The position numbers were made by a program, and so were the translations under genes. The notes below the pieces were generated by a model. It made no database searches, was not told the origin of the DNA, and saw only the letters and a list, made by a program, of their open reading frames with translations. A stretch of DNA of 55,912 nt from Mycobacterium sp. WUMAC-067 (GTDB lineage: Bacteria; Actinomycetota; Actinomycetes; Mycobacteriales; Mycobacteriaceae), in NCBI RefSeq assembly GCF_020217485.1, contig NZ_JAEKMI010000029.1, positions 1 through 55,912 on the forward strand, in the 5' to 3' direction. Of the stretch, positions 27,571-36,894 are shown piece after piece. Positions within the stretch are counted from its first letter, which is position 1, and each line of letters starts with the position of its first letter.

Positions 27571-28248
27571 TCAGGGGACGTTGATGACGCCGTGCCGCTC
27601 GGCGAAGGGAGTCATCAACCGCGCCAGATCGGCGGCCACGTCGTGGTCGGCCTCGGGTGGCATCGACACGTAGCTCAGCGCCAGCCGCACGATGGCACGC
27701 GCCAGGACACCGGCGTCCTCGTCGCTGGTGGCCACCCAGCTGTGCGTGAGCGCGGCGGTCAGCCGCTCGGAGGCCCGGGTGATGATCGGGGCGCTGTCGG
27801 TGGTGATGATCTGCAGCAGGTCCGGTTTGGCGACGCCGGTCAGCAGCGAGATCACCAGCGGATCGGCCGACAGCTCGGTGAACAGATCGCGGAACCCCTG
27901 CAGGAACGCGGCATAGATGTCGCCGACGTGGGCCTCTAGCGCGGCGTTGACGGCGTCGACCAGGCGGTCGGCCAGGCGCAGGCCGTATCCCTGCGCGAGC
28001 CCCTGCCGGGAGCCGAACTCGTTGTAGATGGTCTGCCGGCTGATGCCCGCGGCGCGGGCCACGTCGGAGAGGGTGATGGCCGACCAGTCCCGGGTCAGCA
28101 GCTCCTCCCGCATCGCGTCGAGCACCGAGTCGCGCAGCAGGGCGCGCGACGCCTCGGCGTACGGCATCCGCTTCACAGCCGCGACAATAGCGGCTCGCGG
28201 GCCGGAATCTGTTCTTTCGCGACGGGCAGCGGCGCCGATGGCGGTCAC
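27571..28248 (-). CDS. alkX: TetR-family regulator of the alkane operon (AlkX/Rv3249c homologue)
   Basis: The protein is 225 residues from a GTG at 28248 that overlaps the rubB stop by four bases. The helix-turn-helix is LSDVARAAGISRQTIYNEFGSR near residues 58-77. It closes the operon alkB-rubA-rubB-alkX, so the regulator is co-transcribed with the genes it is thought to control. The palindrome complex at 29906-29932 in front of alkB is the natural candidate for its binding site. The ligand-binding half lacks an identifiable motif. Confidence 0.88.
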   Translation of the reverse strand: MTAIGAAARRERTDSGPRAAIVAAVKRMPYAEASRALLRDSVLDAMREELLTRDWSAITLSDVARAAGISRQTIYNEFGSRQGLAQGYGLRLADRLVDAVNAALEAHVGDIYAAFLQGFRDLFTELSADPLVISLLTGVAKPDLLQIITTDSAPIITRASERLTAALTHSWVATSDEDAGVLARAIVRLALSYVSMPPEADHDVAADLARLMTPFAERHGVINVP

Positions 28249-28430
28249 GAACGGGCGATCTCGACCATCTCGAAGTCCGTTTTCGCCGCGCCGCAATCCG
28301 GGCAGCTCCAGTCCTCCGGGATGTCGTCCCACCGGGTTCCCGGCGCGATGCCGTCCTCCGGCCAGCCCTTGGCCTCGTCGTATTCGAACCCGCACTGCAC
28401 GCAGATGAAAAGCTTGTAGTCCTCGCTCAT
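28245..28430 (-). CDS. rubB: Rubredoxin RubB
   Basis: The protein is 61 residues. Two CxxC-type iron-binding pairs are present: CVQCGFEYDEAKG and CPDCGAAKTDF, ligating a single iron. WPEDGIAPGTRWDDIPEDWSC is the standard core. It transfers electrons to the alkane hydroxylase AlkB. It lies 10 bases after rubA and overlaps the regulator gene by four bases. Confidence 0.95.
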   Translation of the reverse strand: MSEDYKLFICVQCGFEYDEAKGWPEDGIAPGTRWDDIPEDWSCPDCGAAKTDFEMVEIARS

Positions 28431-28440
28431 CGGTTCACTC

Positions 28441-28611
28441 CTATCGGGCTGTCGTGATTTCGAAATCGACCTTCTCGCGCACCGCGCAATCGGGGCAGCA
28501 CCAGTCGTCGGGAATGTCGGCGAAGGGCGTTCCCGGCCGAAAGCCTTCCCGCGGAGCGCCTTTCGCCTCGTCGTAGGTGTAGTCGCAGCCGGGGCAGCGG
28601 TAGGCGGTCAT
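28441..28611 (-). CDS. rubA: Rubredoxin RubA
   Basis: The protein is 56 residues, starting MTAYRCPGCDYTYDEAKGAP. The iron ligands are CPGC near residue 6 and CPDC near residue 41. It overlaps the end of alkB by four bases (ATGA), so it is translated with the hydroxylase. Two different rubredoxins in one operon are typical of actinobacterial alkB loci; one of them usually works with AlkB more efficiently. Confidence 0.95.
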   Translation of the reverse strand: MTAYRCPGCDYTYDEAKGAPREGFRPGTPFADIPDDWCCPDCAVREKVDFEITTAR

Positions 28612-29855
28612 GCCCGGGCCCCCTGGGCCCCGTAGCGCGCCAGCAGCTTCTCGCGCAGCCGCGGCTGCAGGTTGACCCTGGTGATGTCGCCGTCGTAGTG
28701 CGCCAGCACCCGGTGGTCCATCACCTTGCGCCACAGCGGCGGGAAGTAGGTGAGCGAGATCATCGACGCGTACCCGCTGGGCAGGTTGGGCGAGCCGTCC
28801 AGGCTGCGCAGCGTCTGGTAGCGCCGCGTCGGGTTGGCGTGGTGATCGCTGTGCCGCTGCAGGTGGTACAGGAACAGGTTGGTCACGACGTGGTCGGAGT
28901 TCCAGCTGTGCACGGGGGTGCACCGCTCGTAGCGGCCGCTCGAATTCTGTTGCCGCAGAAGGCCGTAGTGCTCGAGGTAGTTGACCGCCTCGAGCAGGCT
29001 GAAACCGAAGACGGCCTGGATGATCACGAACGGGATCAGCGCCGGCCCGAAGACCGCGATCAGGATCCCCCACAACACCACCGACATGGCCCAGGTGTTG
29101 AGCACGTCGTTGGACGGGTACGTCACGGGATTCCACGGGTTCTTGCCCGACCGGCGAATCCGCTGGGCTTCCAGCCGCAGTGACGAGCGCAGGCTCCCGA
29201 AGACGCTGCGCGGCAAGAACTCCCAGAATGTTTCCCCGAAGCGCGACGAGGCGGGGTCCTCCGGGGTGGCCACCCGCACGTGGTGGCCGCGGTTGTGCTC
29301 GATGTAGAAGTGGCCGTAGCAGGTCTGCGCCAGCGTGATCTTGGACAGCCAGCGCTCCAGCGCATCCTTTTTGTGGCCCATCTCGTGCGCGGTGTTGATG
29401 CCGACGCCCCCGAGCACCCCGACCGACAACGCCACGCCCAGTTTGCCGGCCCAGCCCAGCGGCCCGTCATACCCCAGCCAGCTCAGGTTCGAGGCGGTGA
29501 ACAGGTAGGCGCCGAAGACCACGCTGAGGTACTGGAACGGGATGAACGCGTAGGTGCAGTAGCGGTAGTACTTGTCGTTCTCCAGCTGCTGCATCACCTC
29601 GTCGGGCGGGTTCTGGCCGTCGGGCCCGAAGCGCAGGTCCAGGATCGGCAGCAGGACGTAGACCAGGATCGGACCGATCCACAGCGGCACCTGCGCGGCG
29701 CCGTGCCAGCCGAGCCGGTTCAGCGCCCAGACGAGGGGCAGCATCGCGAACAGCGCCGTCGGGGCGATCAGCCCCATCAGCCACAGGCGGCGCTTCTTGT
29801 CCCGCCAGACGGGCGCGCCGGTTCCCTGCTCTACCTGCGGTTCGAGTGTCGTCAT
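28608..29855 (-). CDS. alkB: Alkane 1-monooxygenase AlkB
   Basis: The protein is 415 residues with about six membrane helices. The di-iron histidine motifs are complete: HEMGHKKD near residue 160, HNRGHH, HSDHH near 340, and the AlkB signature NYLEHYGL. It hydroxylates the terminal carbon of medium or long alkanes in the membrane. Start ATG 29855 (MTTLEPQVEQG) has AAGGAGG about nine bases upstream at 29864-29870; the ATG at 29879 does not. Confidence 0.96.
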   Translation of the reverse strand: MTTLEPQVEQGTGAPVWRDKKRRLWLMGLIAPTALFAMLPLVWALNRLGWHGAAQVPLWIGPILVYVLLPILDLRFGPDGQNPPDEVMQQLENDKYYRYCTYAFIPFQYLSVVFGAYLFTASNLSWLGYDGPLGWAGKLGVALSVGVLGGVGINTAHEMGHKKDALERWLSKITLAQTCYGHFYIEHNRGHHVRVATPEDPASSRFGETFWEFLPRSVFGSLRSSLRLEAQRIRRSGKNPWNPVTYPSNDVLNTWAMSVVLWGILIAVFGPALIPFVIIQAVFGFSLLEAVNYLEHYGLLRQQNSSGRYERCTPVHSWNSDHVVTNLFLYHLQRHSDHHANPTRRYQTLRSLDGSPNLPSGYASMISLTYFPPLWRKVMDHRVLAHYDGDITRVNLQPRLREKLLARYGAQGARA

Positions 29856-29895
29856 ATGCCCAACCTCCTTGTGAGTCACACCACGTTGAGATTGG

Positions 29896-29932
29896 ACAAT
29901 ACCGGCGTTTGCGTCTTGTGTCTAGACAAACG
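29896..29932 (-). promoter_or_regulatory. alkB promoter with nested palindromes
   Basis: TGTCTAGACA at 29919-29928 is a perfect palindrome, and CGTTTG (29906-29911) with CAAACG (29927-29932) forms a wider inverted pair. On the minus strand TAGACA (29924-29919) and TATTGT (29901-29896) fit -35 and -10 boxes separated by 17 bases. The operator therefore covers the -35 box, as expected for repression by the operon's own TetR protein. Confidence 0.55.
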
Positions 29933-29954
29933 TCGTTGTTTTGTAAAGTCGTTG

Positions 29955-31472
29955 CTACGGCACCGGGCTGTGGGGGTCCGCCTCGAGCGTGTCGGCGGGC
30001 TCGGACGCGACGGCCTCGCGTTCGCCCTGCACCGAGTGCCGGTAGCCGTAGGCGATGTAGATCGCCGTGCCGACCACCAGCCAGACCCCGAACCGGACCC
30101 AGGTGAGCGCGGTGAGGTTGAGCATCAGCCACACGCAGGCAGCGATCGAGGCGATCGGCAGCACCGGCACCCACGGCGCCTTGAAGCCGCGCTCCAGGTC
30201 CGGCCTGGTCCGGCGCAGCACGATCACGCCGGCGGAGACCAGGACGAAGGCGAACAGCGTGCCGACGTTGACCATCTCCTCGAGCTTGGTGATGGGGAAC
30301 ACCGACGCGGTCACGGCCACCACGAGGGCGACCAGCACGGTGATCCGCACTGGGGTGCCCCGCGAACCGGTCTTCGCCAGCGAGCGCGGCAACAGCCCGT
30401 CGCGCGCCATCGCGAACAGCACCCGGCACTGGCCGAGCATCAGCACCATCACGACGGTGGTCAATCCCGCGAGCGCGCCGATCGAGATGATCTTGCTGGC
30501 CCAGTGAATGCCGTTGGCGGTGAACGCCGTCGCCAGGTTCGCCTGCCCGCGGCCGCGCACCGTCTTGAGTTCCGTGTAGGAAACCATGCCGGACAACACG
30601 ATCGCGACCGCGACGTAGAGCAGGGTCACGATGCCCAGCGACGCCAGGATCCCCCTGGGGACGTCGCGCTGCGGATTCTTGGTCTCCTCGGCCATGGTGG
30701 CGACGATGTCGAAACCGATGAACGCGAAGAAGACGATGGACGCCCCCGCCAGCACGCCGTACCAGCCGTAGTGGCTGCTGTGCGCCCCGGTCAGCAACGA
30801 CAACACCGACTGGTCGATGCCCTTGGCCTCGCTGCTGGCTTCCGGTTTGGGAACGAACGGCGAATAGTTCGCGCGCTTGATGTAGAAGACCCCGACCACC
30901 ACGACGAACAGCACGACCGACACCTTGATGCCGGTGACCACCGCGGAGAACCTCGACGACAGCTTGGTGCCCAGCGCGATCAGCGTCGCCACCCCCGCGA
31001 CGATCACCAGCGCGCCCCAGTCGACCTGGGCCGACCCGAATTCGACTGTGCCACCGGCGAACCCGAACACCGTGCCCAGGTAGCTCGACCAGCCCTTGGC
31101 CACCACGGCGGCGCCGATCGCCAATTCCAGCAGCAGGTTCCAGCCGATGATCCAGGCCAGGAACTCCCCGAAGGTCGCGTAGGAGAAGGTGTAGGCGCTA
31201 CCGGCCACCGGCAGGGTGGAAGCGAACTCGGCGTAACACAACGCCGCCAGCGCGCAGGTGCCGGCCGCGATGACGAACGACAACCAGATGGATGGCCCCG
31301 TGATGTCGCCCGTCGTCGACGCGGTGACGGTGAAGATGCCGGCGCCGATCACCACCGCGACGCCGAAGACGACCAGGTCCCACCAGGTGAGGTCCTTGCG
31401 CAACTTGGTGTCCGGCTCGTCGGTGTCGGCGATCGATTGTTCCACCGACTTCGTGCGCCATCGATTGGCCAT
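29955..31472 (-). CDS. APC-family amino acid permease (Rv3253c homologue)
   Basis: The protein is 505 residues with about 12-14 membrane helices, a cationic amino acid transporter type member of the APC superfamily. The first helix region reads VVFGVAVVIGAGIFTVTA, with the GAGIF unwound motif that binds the substrate backbone. Other blocks are AFIGFDIVATMAEETKNPQRD and GTLFAFVLVSAGVIVLRRTRPD. Start ATG 31472 (MANRWRTKSVEQ). It is divergent from the monooxygenase gene at 31536, with only 63 bases between them. Cationic amino acids are the likely cargo by family. Confidence 0.9.
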   Translation of the reverse strand: MANRWRTKSVEQSIADTDEPDTKLRKDLTWWDLVVFGVAVVIGAGIFTVTASTTGDITGPSIWLSFVIAAGTCALAALCYAEFASTLPVAGSAYTFSYATFGEFLAWIIGWNLLLELAIGAAVVAKGWSSYLGTVFGFAGGTVEFGSAQVDWGALVIVAGVATLIALGTKLSSRFSAVVTGIKVSVVLFVVVVGVFYIKRANYSPFVPKPEASSEAKGIDQSVLSLLTGAHSSHYGWYGVLAGASIVFFAFIGFDIVATMAEETKNPQRDVPRGILASLGIVTLLYVAVAIVLSGMVSYTELKTVRGRGQANLATAFTANGIHWASKIISIGALAGLTTVVMVLMLGQCRVLFAMARDGLLPRSLAKTGSRGTPVRITVLVALVVAVTASVFPITKLEEMVNVGTLFAFVLVSAGVIVLRRTRPDLERGFKAPWVPVLPIASIAACVWLMLNLTALTWVRFGVWLVVGTAIYIAYGYRHSVQGEREAVASEPADTLEADPHSPVP

Positions 31473-31535
31473 GCAACCGCCCTTTCCCAACGCTGGGAGC
31501 CATTGGTCCGACACAGTACTGGGTACTCCCCACGG

Positions 31536-33017
31536 ATGCCGGACAGCAAAGCAAACACGCGGGCGCACGCGGTCGTGATCGGGGGGAGCATCGCCGGGCT
31601 GTGCGCCGCGCGGGTGCTGTCGGACACGTATGCGCGGGTGACGGTCTTCGAGCGCGACGAGTTGCCGGCCGTCCCGGCGAACCGGGCGACGGTGCCCCAG
31701 GACCGGCACCTGCACATGTTGATGGCGCGCGGGGCGATCGAATTCGAGAACCTCTTTCCCGGCCTGCTCGACGGCATGGTGGCCGCCGGCGTGCCCAAGC
31801 TGGAGAACCGGCCCGATTGCATCCACCTGGGCGCCGCGGGCCATGTCCTGGGCACCGGGCAAACCCTGCGCGACGAATTCACCGCCTATGTGCCCAGCCG
31901 GCCGCACCTGGAATGGCAGTTGCGCAGACGGGTTCAGCGCCTCGGCAACGTCATCATCGTGCGGCGCTCGGTGGCCGAACCGCGGTTCGACCGCACGCGG
32001 CAACGGGTGACCGGCGTGCTGGTGGATCCGGCCGATCCCGCCGACGGCGAGCCGGAATTCGTGCGCGCGGACCTCGTCGTCGACGCGGCGGGGCGGGGCA
32101 CCCGGCTGCCGGTGTGGTTGACGCACTGGGGATTTGCGCGCCCCGTCGAGCAGGCCATCGACATCGGCATCAACTACGCCACCCAGCAGTTCCGCATCCC
32201 CGACGGGCTGATCGCGGAGAAGGTCGTGGTCGCCGGCGCCTCCCACGACCAATCCCTGGGGCTGGGCATGCTGTGCTACGAGGACGGCACCTGGGTCCTC
32301 ACCACCTTCGGCGTGGCCGACGTCAAACCGCCGCGAACCTTCCCCGAGATGCTGGCGCTGGCCCAGCGACTGCTTCCCGCCCACTTCAACGCGGCGCTGG
32401 CACAGGCCGAGCCGCTGGGCGATCCGGCCTTCCACGCCTTCCCGGCCAGCCGCTGGCGCCGCTACGACAAAGTCGACCGCTTCCCAGGCGGCATCATCGC
32501 CTTCGGCGACGCGGTGGCCAGCTTCAACCCCACCTACGGCCAAGGCATGACGATGACCTCTTTGCAGGCCGGCCATCTGCGCCGCGCCCTGCAAGGCCCC
32601 GACGATCAACTGGCCGCGGCGCTCAATCGGGCCACCGCCAAGAGCACCTTCCCGGTGTGGATGATGAACGCCATCGGCGACATCACCTTCCACCACGCCG
32701 ACACGTCGGGGCCGGTTCCCTGGTGGTGGCGGCCCTCCGGGGCGCTGTTCGACCAGTTCCTGGGCGCCGCCGAAACCGAACCCGTTCTGGCGGAATGGTT
32801 TTTGCGCCGGTTCTCGCTGCTGGACAGCCTCTATATGGTTCCGCCGCCGCGGATCATCGGCCGGGCCATCGCGCACAACGCACGGCTGTGGCTGAGCGAG
32901 CGACGCGAGGCCGTCAGACGGCGGCGAGGCGATCGCAAGCGCGGCGGCGGCGACCGCACGCGCGGCCGCGGCGACCGCAAGCGCGGCGAAGCCGGGCGCT
33001 GCGGGTCGCCGCGCTAG
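31536..33017 (+). CDS. FAD-dependent monooxygenase-like protein (Rv3254 homologue)
   Basis: The protein is 493 residues. The FAD-binding motif GGSIAGLCAARVLSD lies at residues 16-30, and the second FAD motif IAFGDAVASFNPTYGQGM near 330. DLVVDAAGRGTR is the middle motif of the squalene epoxidase/tryptophan halogenase-like fold. The substrate is unknown. The last 40 residues are unusual: a seven-residue unit (GDRKRGG, GDRTRGR, GDRKRGE) repeats three times, encoded by a 21-base DNA repeat, followed by a tail shared with CtpC. Confidence 0.87.
   Translation: MPDSKANTRAHAVVIGGSIAGLCAARVLSDTYARVTVFERDELPAVPANRATVPQDRHLHMLMARGAIEFENLFPGLLDGMVAAGVPKLENRPDCIHLGAAGHVLGTGQTLRDEFTAYVPSRPHLEWQLRRRVQRLGNVIIVRRSVAEPRFDRTRQRVTGVLVDPADPADGEPEFVRADLVVDAAGRGTRLPVWLTHWGFARPVEQAIDIGINYATQQFRIPDGLIAEKVVVAGASHDQSLGLGMLCYEDGTWVLTTFGVADVKPPRTFPEMLALAQRLLPAHFNAALAQAEPLGDPAFHAFPASRWRRYDKVDRFPGGIIAFGDAVASFNPTYGQGMTMTSLQAGHLRRALQGPDDQLAAALNRATAKSTFPVWMMNAIGDITFHHADTSGPVPWWWRPSGALFDQFLGAAETEPVLAEWFLRRFSLLDSLYMVPPPRIIGRAIAHNARLWLSERREAVRRRRGDRKRGGGDRTRGRGDRKRGEAGRCGSPR
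32928..33015 (+). repeat. Three 21-base tandem units plus dispersed GC-rich repeat at a gene end
   Basis: GGCGAYCGCAMGCGCGGC starts at 32928, 32949 and 32970. The third unit continues into GCGAAGCCGGGCGCTGCGGG, which recurs with few changes at 51101-51120 in the end of ctpC. A degenerate copy (AGCCGGGCGAAGCGGGTCGCC) follows the stop at 33024. Confidence 0.7.
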
Positions 33018-33060
33018 GCACGAGCCGGGCGAAGCGGGTCGCCACCATCAGGGCCGGCCG

Positions 33061-34287
33061 TTACAGCCCTACCGTCGCCCTGAACAGCTTGCTCGGCTCG
33101 TGCGCGACCAGCCGGATCGGAGCGTCATCGGCCGCCACCCACGCGGCCATCCCCCGCTTCAGGGTCAGCGAGCCGGACTTGCCGTGCACCGTCGTGGAAC
33201 CCTGGATGCACAACAGGATCTGGGGCCCGTCGTGGCTACACGTCGCATCCACCTCGTGGCCGACGTACTCGTCTTCGAGCTCCAGCAGCGCGACGGCGAA
33301 CTCGTCGGTCGGCGTCTCATAGATCAGCCCGAAGCCCTCGCGGCGGATGTGCGGCCGCAACTGCTCCTCGCTGGTGGGCGCGAAGTCCAGCACCCGCAGC
33401 AGCTCGGGCACGTCGACGTGCTTGGGGGTCAGCCCACCCCGTAACACGTTGTCGGAGTTGGCCATCACCTCCACCGCGAAACCCCGCAGGTAGGTGTGCA
33501 GGTTGCCGGCCGACACGAAGATGGCCTCACCCGGGCCCAGGCTGACGCGGTTGAGCAGCAGCGCCGCCAGCACGCCGGCGTCGCCGGGATAGCGTTCGCC
33601 GAGCTCGAGCACCGTCTTGGCCTCGGCCGCGAATTCCGTTGCCCCCGAACTGAGGTACGCGATCGCGCCGTCCAGCACCGCGGACACCAGCACGTCGATG
33701 TCGGGCTGCGGCGCGGTGATCCACGTCGTGAACAGCGCGCGCAGACCGTCGGCGTCGGACTGGTCGTTGAGCAGGTCGATGAAGGGATCGAGGTCGGAAA
33801 CCGCCAAAGCCCGCAGCAGCTCGATCGTGCGCGACGCCGGGCGGAATCCGGCGAGCGCCTCGAACGGGTGCAGCGCCACCAGCAACTCGGGCTTGTGCGA
33901 GGTGTCGCGATAGTTGCGCACCGGCGAGGTCAGCGGGATGCCGACCCGCTCCTCGCGCAGGTAACCCTCGGCCGCCTGCGCGGCGCTCGGGTGCGCCTGC
34001 AACGACAGCGGCTCGTCGGCGGCCAGCACCTTGACGAGGAAGGGCAGCACGTCCCCGAAGCGGGCCCGCGACCCCGGCCCGAGCTGACCCTCCGGGTCGG
34101 CGTCGAGCGCTTCGAGCAACGTGATCTCGCCGTTGTCGGTTTCCAGCCAGGCCGGGTCGCCCGGGTGGGCGCCGAACCAGAGCTCGGCCTCCGGATGCGC
34201 CGCCGGCACCGGACGTTCGGTGAACTCGGCGATGGCGGTACGCGAACCCCACGCGTACGTTCTCAAGGCCCCGCGAAGCAGTTCCAC
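33061..34287 (-). CDS. manA: Mannose-6-phosphate isomerase
   Basis: The protein is 408 residues from a GTG at 34287 (VELLRGALRTYAWG). It interconverts fructose-6-phosphate and mannose-6-phosphate and so feeds mannose into PIMs, lipoarabinomannan and glycoproteins. Zinc ligands are in LQAHPS near residue 100, HKPEL near 137 and SAGNLHTYL near 255. It is the last of three same-strand genes: it lies eight bases after the Rv3256c-like gene, which overlaps pmmA, so the three form an operon. Confidence 0.94.
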   Translation of the reverse strand: MELLRGALRTYAWGSRTAIAEFTERPVPAAHPEAELWFGAHPGDPAWLETDNGEITLLEALDADPEGQLGPGSRARFGDVLPFLVKVLAADEPLSLQAHPSAAQAAEGYLREERVGIPLTSPVRNYRDTSHKPELLVALHPFEALAGFRPASRTIELLRALAVSDLDPFIDLLNDQSDADGLRALFTTWITAPQPDIDVLVSAVLDGAIAYLSSGATEFAAEAKTVLELGERYPGDAGVLAALLLNRVSLGPGEAIFVSAGNLHTYLRGFAVEVMANSDNVLRGGLTPKHVDVPELLRVLDFAPTSEEQLRPHIRREGFGLIYETPTDEFAVALLELEDEYVGHEVDATCSHDGPQILLCIQGSTTVHGKSGSLTLKRGMAAWVAADDAPIRLVAHEPSKLFRATVGL

Positions 34288-34295
34288 TGTTCTAT

Positions 34296-35399
34296 CTATC
34301 CCCGCACCAGTCGCATGTAAACCGCGGCCATCTCCAGCCGGACGGCCAATACTGCCAGCTGTTGCTCGGCGCGGCCGGGACCCCCCAGCGCAGGCGAAAC
34401 ACCGGAGCCGGCAGAACCGCCGGGTCCGTCGGGCACATCCTCGGCGGCGAGCAGGTAGACGTCGTCGAGCCCGACGGTCCTGGCGGCCACCACCGTCTGC
34501 TCGTCGGCCAGGATGATCGCCAGCACCCGCAGCCGCGGCGGCAGCGGCCCGTCGAGCTCCTCGTCGTGGAACAAGGCGGCGTCGGGATCGGCGATCCCGC
34601 CACTCGAGGCCGCGGCGCGCAGGGCGACCACCGCGTCCGCCAGCCCGGTGGCCGGGGTCACCTGATTCGCGACGCGCAGCAGCACCGAGCTGCCGTGCCG
34701 CGCCAGCGCCAGCGTCGCGGCGCCGTCGCCGGCCAGCGCGACCTGGCGGTCGGCGATCCGCGCGGCCAGCAGCTTGGCTGGATTGGTGAACAGCTCGCGG
34801 CCGGCGCTGTTGCGCAGCGCCTCGGCGTCGAGCTCGTCGGCGAGCAACCCCAGGTCGATGCTGGGCCGCGGGTCGACGGCGTGCAGCACGGCAAGCCCGG
34901 CGGCCAGATACCGGCACAGCCCGAACTCGTCGCGAACCCACAGCCGGGGCGCCAGCACCGCCACGCGGCCTGCGGTGGAATCCCGCAGCGGGCCCTCATA
35001 CGGCGCCACCACCACGACCCGCGCGCCGCGGCGCACCCCGGTCGCGGCGGCGGCGACCAGCGCGGGGTCGCCGGGATCGTCGCCCGCGACGATCAGCACG
35101 TCGAGCGGGCCCGCCCACGGGGGCGCCTCGGCGGCCAGCGTGAACGGCTGGGACGTCACCGAACCCAACGTCGCGGCCAGCATCGTCCCGGCGGTCTCGG
35201 CGGTGCCGCGGCCGGCCACCCAGATCACGCTGCGCGGACGGTCCTCGGCCCGCAGCGGGTCCAGCGCGCCCTCCTCGACCGCGGCGGCGACCGCGCGCAC
35301 CTGCGCGCCGGCCGACGACGCGGCCCGCAGCAGGCCGTCGCGGTCGGCGGCCAGCAGGCCTTCGGTGTCTTCGAGATCGACCGCCCGGGTGGCGTTCAC
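34296..35399 (-). CDS. SIS-fold phosphosugar isomerase-like protein (TobH/Rv3256c homologue)
   Basis: The protein is 367 residues from a GTG that overlaps the pmmA stop by four bases (GTGA). The fold is related to the C-terminal domain of bifunctional phosphoglucose/phosphomannose isomerases: SVIWVAGRGTAETAGTML, DVLIVAGDDPGDPALV and VRRGARVVVVAPYEG form the sugar isomerase core. Key catalytic residues are not obvious, so the activity is uncertain. Being fixed between pmmA and manA suggests a role in mannose-phosphate metabolism or its regulation. Confidence 0.82.
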   Translation of the reverse strand: MNATRAVDLEDTEGLLAADRDGLLRAASSAGAQVRAVAAAVEEGALDPLRAEDRPRSVIWVAGRGTAETAGTMLAATLGSVTSQPFTLAAEAPPWAGPLDVLIVAGDDPGDPALVAAAATGVRRGARVVVVAPYEGPLRDSTAGRVAVLAPRLWVRDEFGLCRYLAAGLAVLHAVDPRPSIDLGLLADELDAEALRNSAGRELFTNPAKLLAARIADRQVALAGDGAATLALARHGSSVLLRVANQVTPATGLADAVVALRAAASSGGIADPDAALFHDEELDGPLPPRLRVLAIILADEQTVVAARTVGLDDVYLLAAEDVPDGPGGSAGSGVSPALGGPGRAEQQLAVLAVRLEMAAVYMRLVRG

Positions 35400-36802
35400 G
35401 GGGTGGCCCCGGCGCGCGACGTCTGCGCGGCGATTTCGGCGCTGATCTGGGCGACCATCGCGCCGACGTCCTCGGCGGTGCGGCCCTCCACATTGAGCCG
35501 CAGCAACGGCTCGGTGTTCGAGCTGCGCAGGTTGAACCAGTTGCCGTCGCCGAGGTCCACCGTCACGCCGTCCACGTGATCGAGGGAGTGGATGCGGGTG
35601 CCGAACGACCTCAGCACCGCCTCCGTGCACTGCGCGGCGTCGGCCACCGTGAAGTTGATCTCGCCGGACGATTCGTAACGCTGGTAGTCCGCGGTCAGCT
35701 CCGACAGCGGGCGGTCCTGCTCGCCGAGCGCGGCCAGCACGTACAGCGCCGCCAGCATCCCGGAGTCGGCGCCCCAGAAGTCGCGGAAGTAGTAGTGCGC
35801 CGAATGTTCGCCGCCGAAGATCGCGCCGGTGTCGGCCATCAGCGCCTTGATATAGGAGTGCCCCACCCGCGAGCGCAGCGGTGTGCCGCCGCGCTCGCTG
35901 ACCAGTTCGGGCACCGCGCGCGAGGTGATCACGTTGTGGATGATCGTCGCGCCGATCTCGCGGCCCAGCTCGCGCGCGGCCACCAGGCTGGTCACGGTCG
36001 ACGGCGACACGGGGTTGCCACCCTCGTCGACCACGAAGCAGCGGTCGGCGTCCCCGTCGAAGGCCAGCCCGATGTCGGCGCCGGTCTCGCGCACGAACGT
36101 CTGCAGGTCCACCAGGTTGGCGGGTTCGAGCGGGTTGGCCTCGTGATTGGGGAAGGAGCCGTCGAGCTCGAAGTACAACGGCAACAACGTGATCGAGCCG
36201 ATCGGGCCGAGCACCGCGGGGGTGGTCAGACCGGCCATGCCGTTGCCGGCGTCGACGGCCACGCGCAGCGGGCGCAGCCCGGAGGTGTTCACCAGGGACC
36301 GCAGGTATTGCCCGTAGTCGGCCAGCACGTCGCGGTCGGTGACCGTTCCGGGCGGGCCGTCGTGGCCCGCGGAGCCCTCGACGCCGGCGATGACGTCGTC
36401 GGCGATGACGCGCAACCCGCTCTCGGCGCCCACGGGTTTGGCCCCCGCCCGGCACAGCTTGATTCCGTTGTAGGCGGCCGGGTTATGGCTCGCGGTGAAC
36501 ATCGCGCCCGGGCAGTCCAGCAGCCCGGAGGCGAAGTAGAGCTGATCGGTGGACGCCAAACCGATGCGCACCACGTCGAGACCCTGGCCGGTGACGCCGT
36601 CGGCGAACGCGGCGGCCAGGGTGGGCGAACTGTCGCGCATGTCGTGGCCGATCACGACTTGGCGGGCGCCCTCGGCGCGCATCAGGCGGGCGAAGGCCGC
36701 GCCCAGATCGGTAACCAGCGGCTGGTCGAGCTCTTCGCCGACTAGACCACGCACGTCGTAAGCCTTGACGACACGGTGGACAGTCGCGGCGGGCCGAGAC
36801 AT
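35396..36802 (-). CDS. manB: Phosphomannomutase (ManB/PmmA type)
   Basis: The protein is 468 residues starting MSRPAATVHRVVKAYDVRG. The active-site phosphoserine motif is TASHNP near residue 104; the metal-binding motif is FDGDADRCF near 243; the sugar-binding loop is GGEHSAHYYF near 325; the phosphate-binding loop is RSSNTEPLLRLN near 430. It converts mannose-6-phosphate to mannose-1-phosphate. This is Rv3257c in M. tuberculosis, named manB or pmmA; Rv3264c, at 43289 here, carries a similar name in some databases. Confidence 0.94.
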   Translation of the reverse strand: MSRPAATVHRVVKAYDVRGLVGEELDQPLVTDLGAAFARLMRAEGARQVVIGHDMRDSSPTLAAAFADGVTGQGLDVVRIGLASTDQLYFASGLLDCPGAMFTASHNPAAYNGIKLCRAGAKPVGAESGLRVIADDVIAGVEGSAGHDGPPGTVTDRDVLADYGQYLRSLVNTSGLRPLRVAVDAGNGMAGLTTPAVLGPIGSITLLPLYFELDGSFPNHEANPLEPANLVDLQTFVRETGADIGLAFDGDADRCFVVDEGGNPVSPSTVTSLVAARELGREIGATIIHNVITSRAVPELVSERGGTPLRSRVGHSYIKALMADTGAIFGGEHSAHYYFRDFWGADSGMLAALYVLAALGEQDRPLSELTADYQRYESSGEINFTVADAAQCTEAVLRSFGTRIHSLDHVDGVTVDLGDGNWFNLRSSNTEPLLRLNVEGRTAEDVGAMVAQISAEIAAQTSRAGATP

Positions 36803-36894
36803 GCGGGACTCCTGACGACGTGAACTCTTGGCCGTCAGCCTATCGGGCGAAAGAGAACACGAGCCGCGGTGCGGGCGGATTGGCCAGGACCCGC

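Noticed and set aside
29280..31535. In-frame extension of the monooxygenase frame back to 29280, giving a 1245-codon protein
   Set aside because: The extension is antisense to alkB and the permease and has no recognisable motifs. The start at 31536 gives a normal N-terminal FAD motif.
31473..32876. In-frame extension of the permease upstream to 32876
   Set aside because: It is the shadow of the opposite-strand monooxygenase. The ATG at 31472 fits the family N-terminus.
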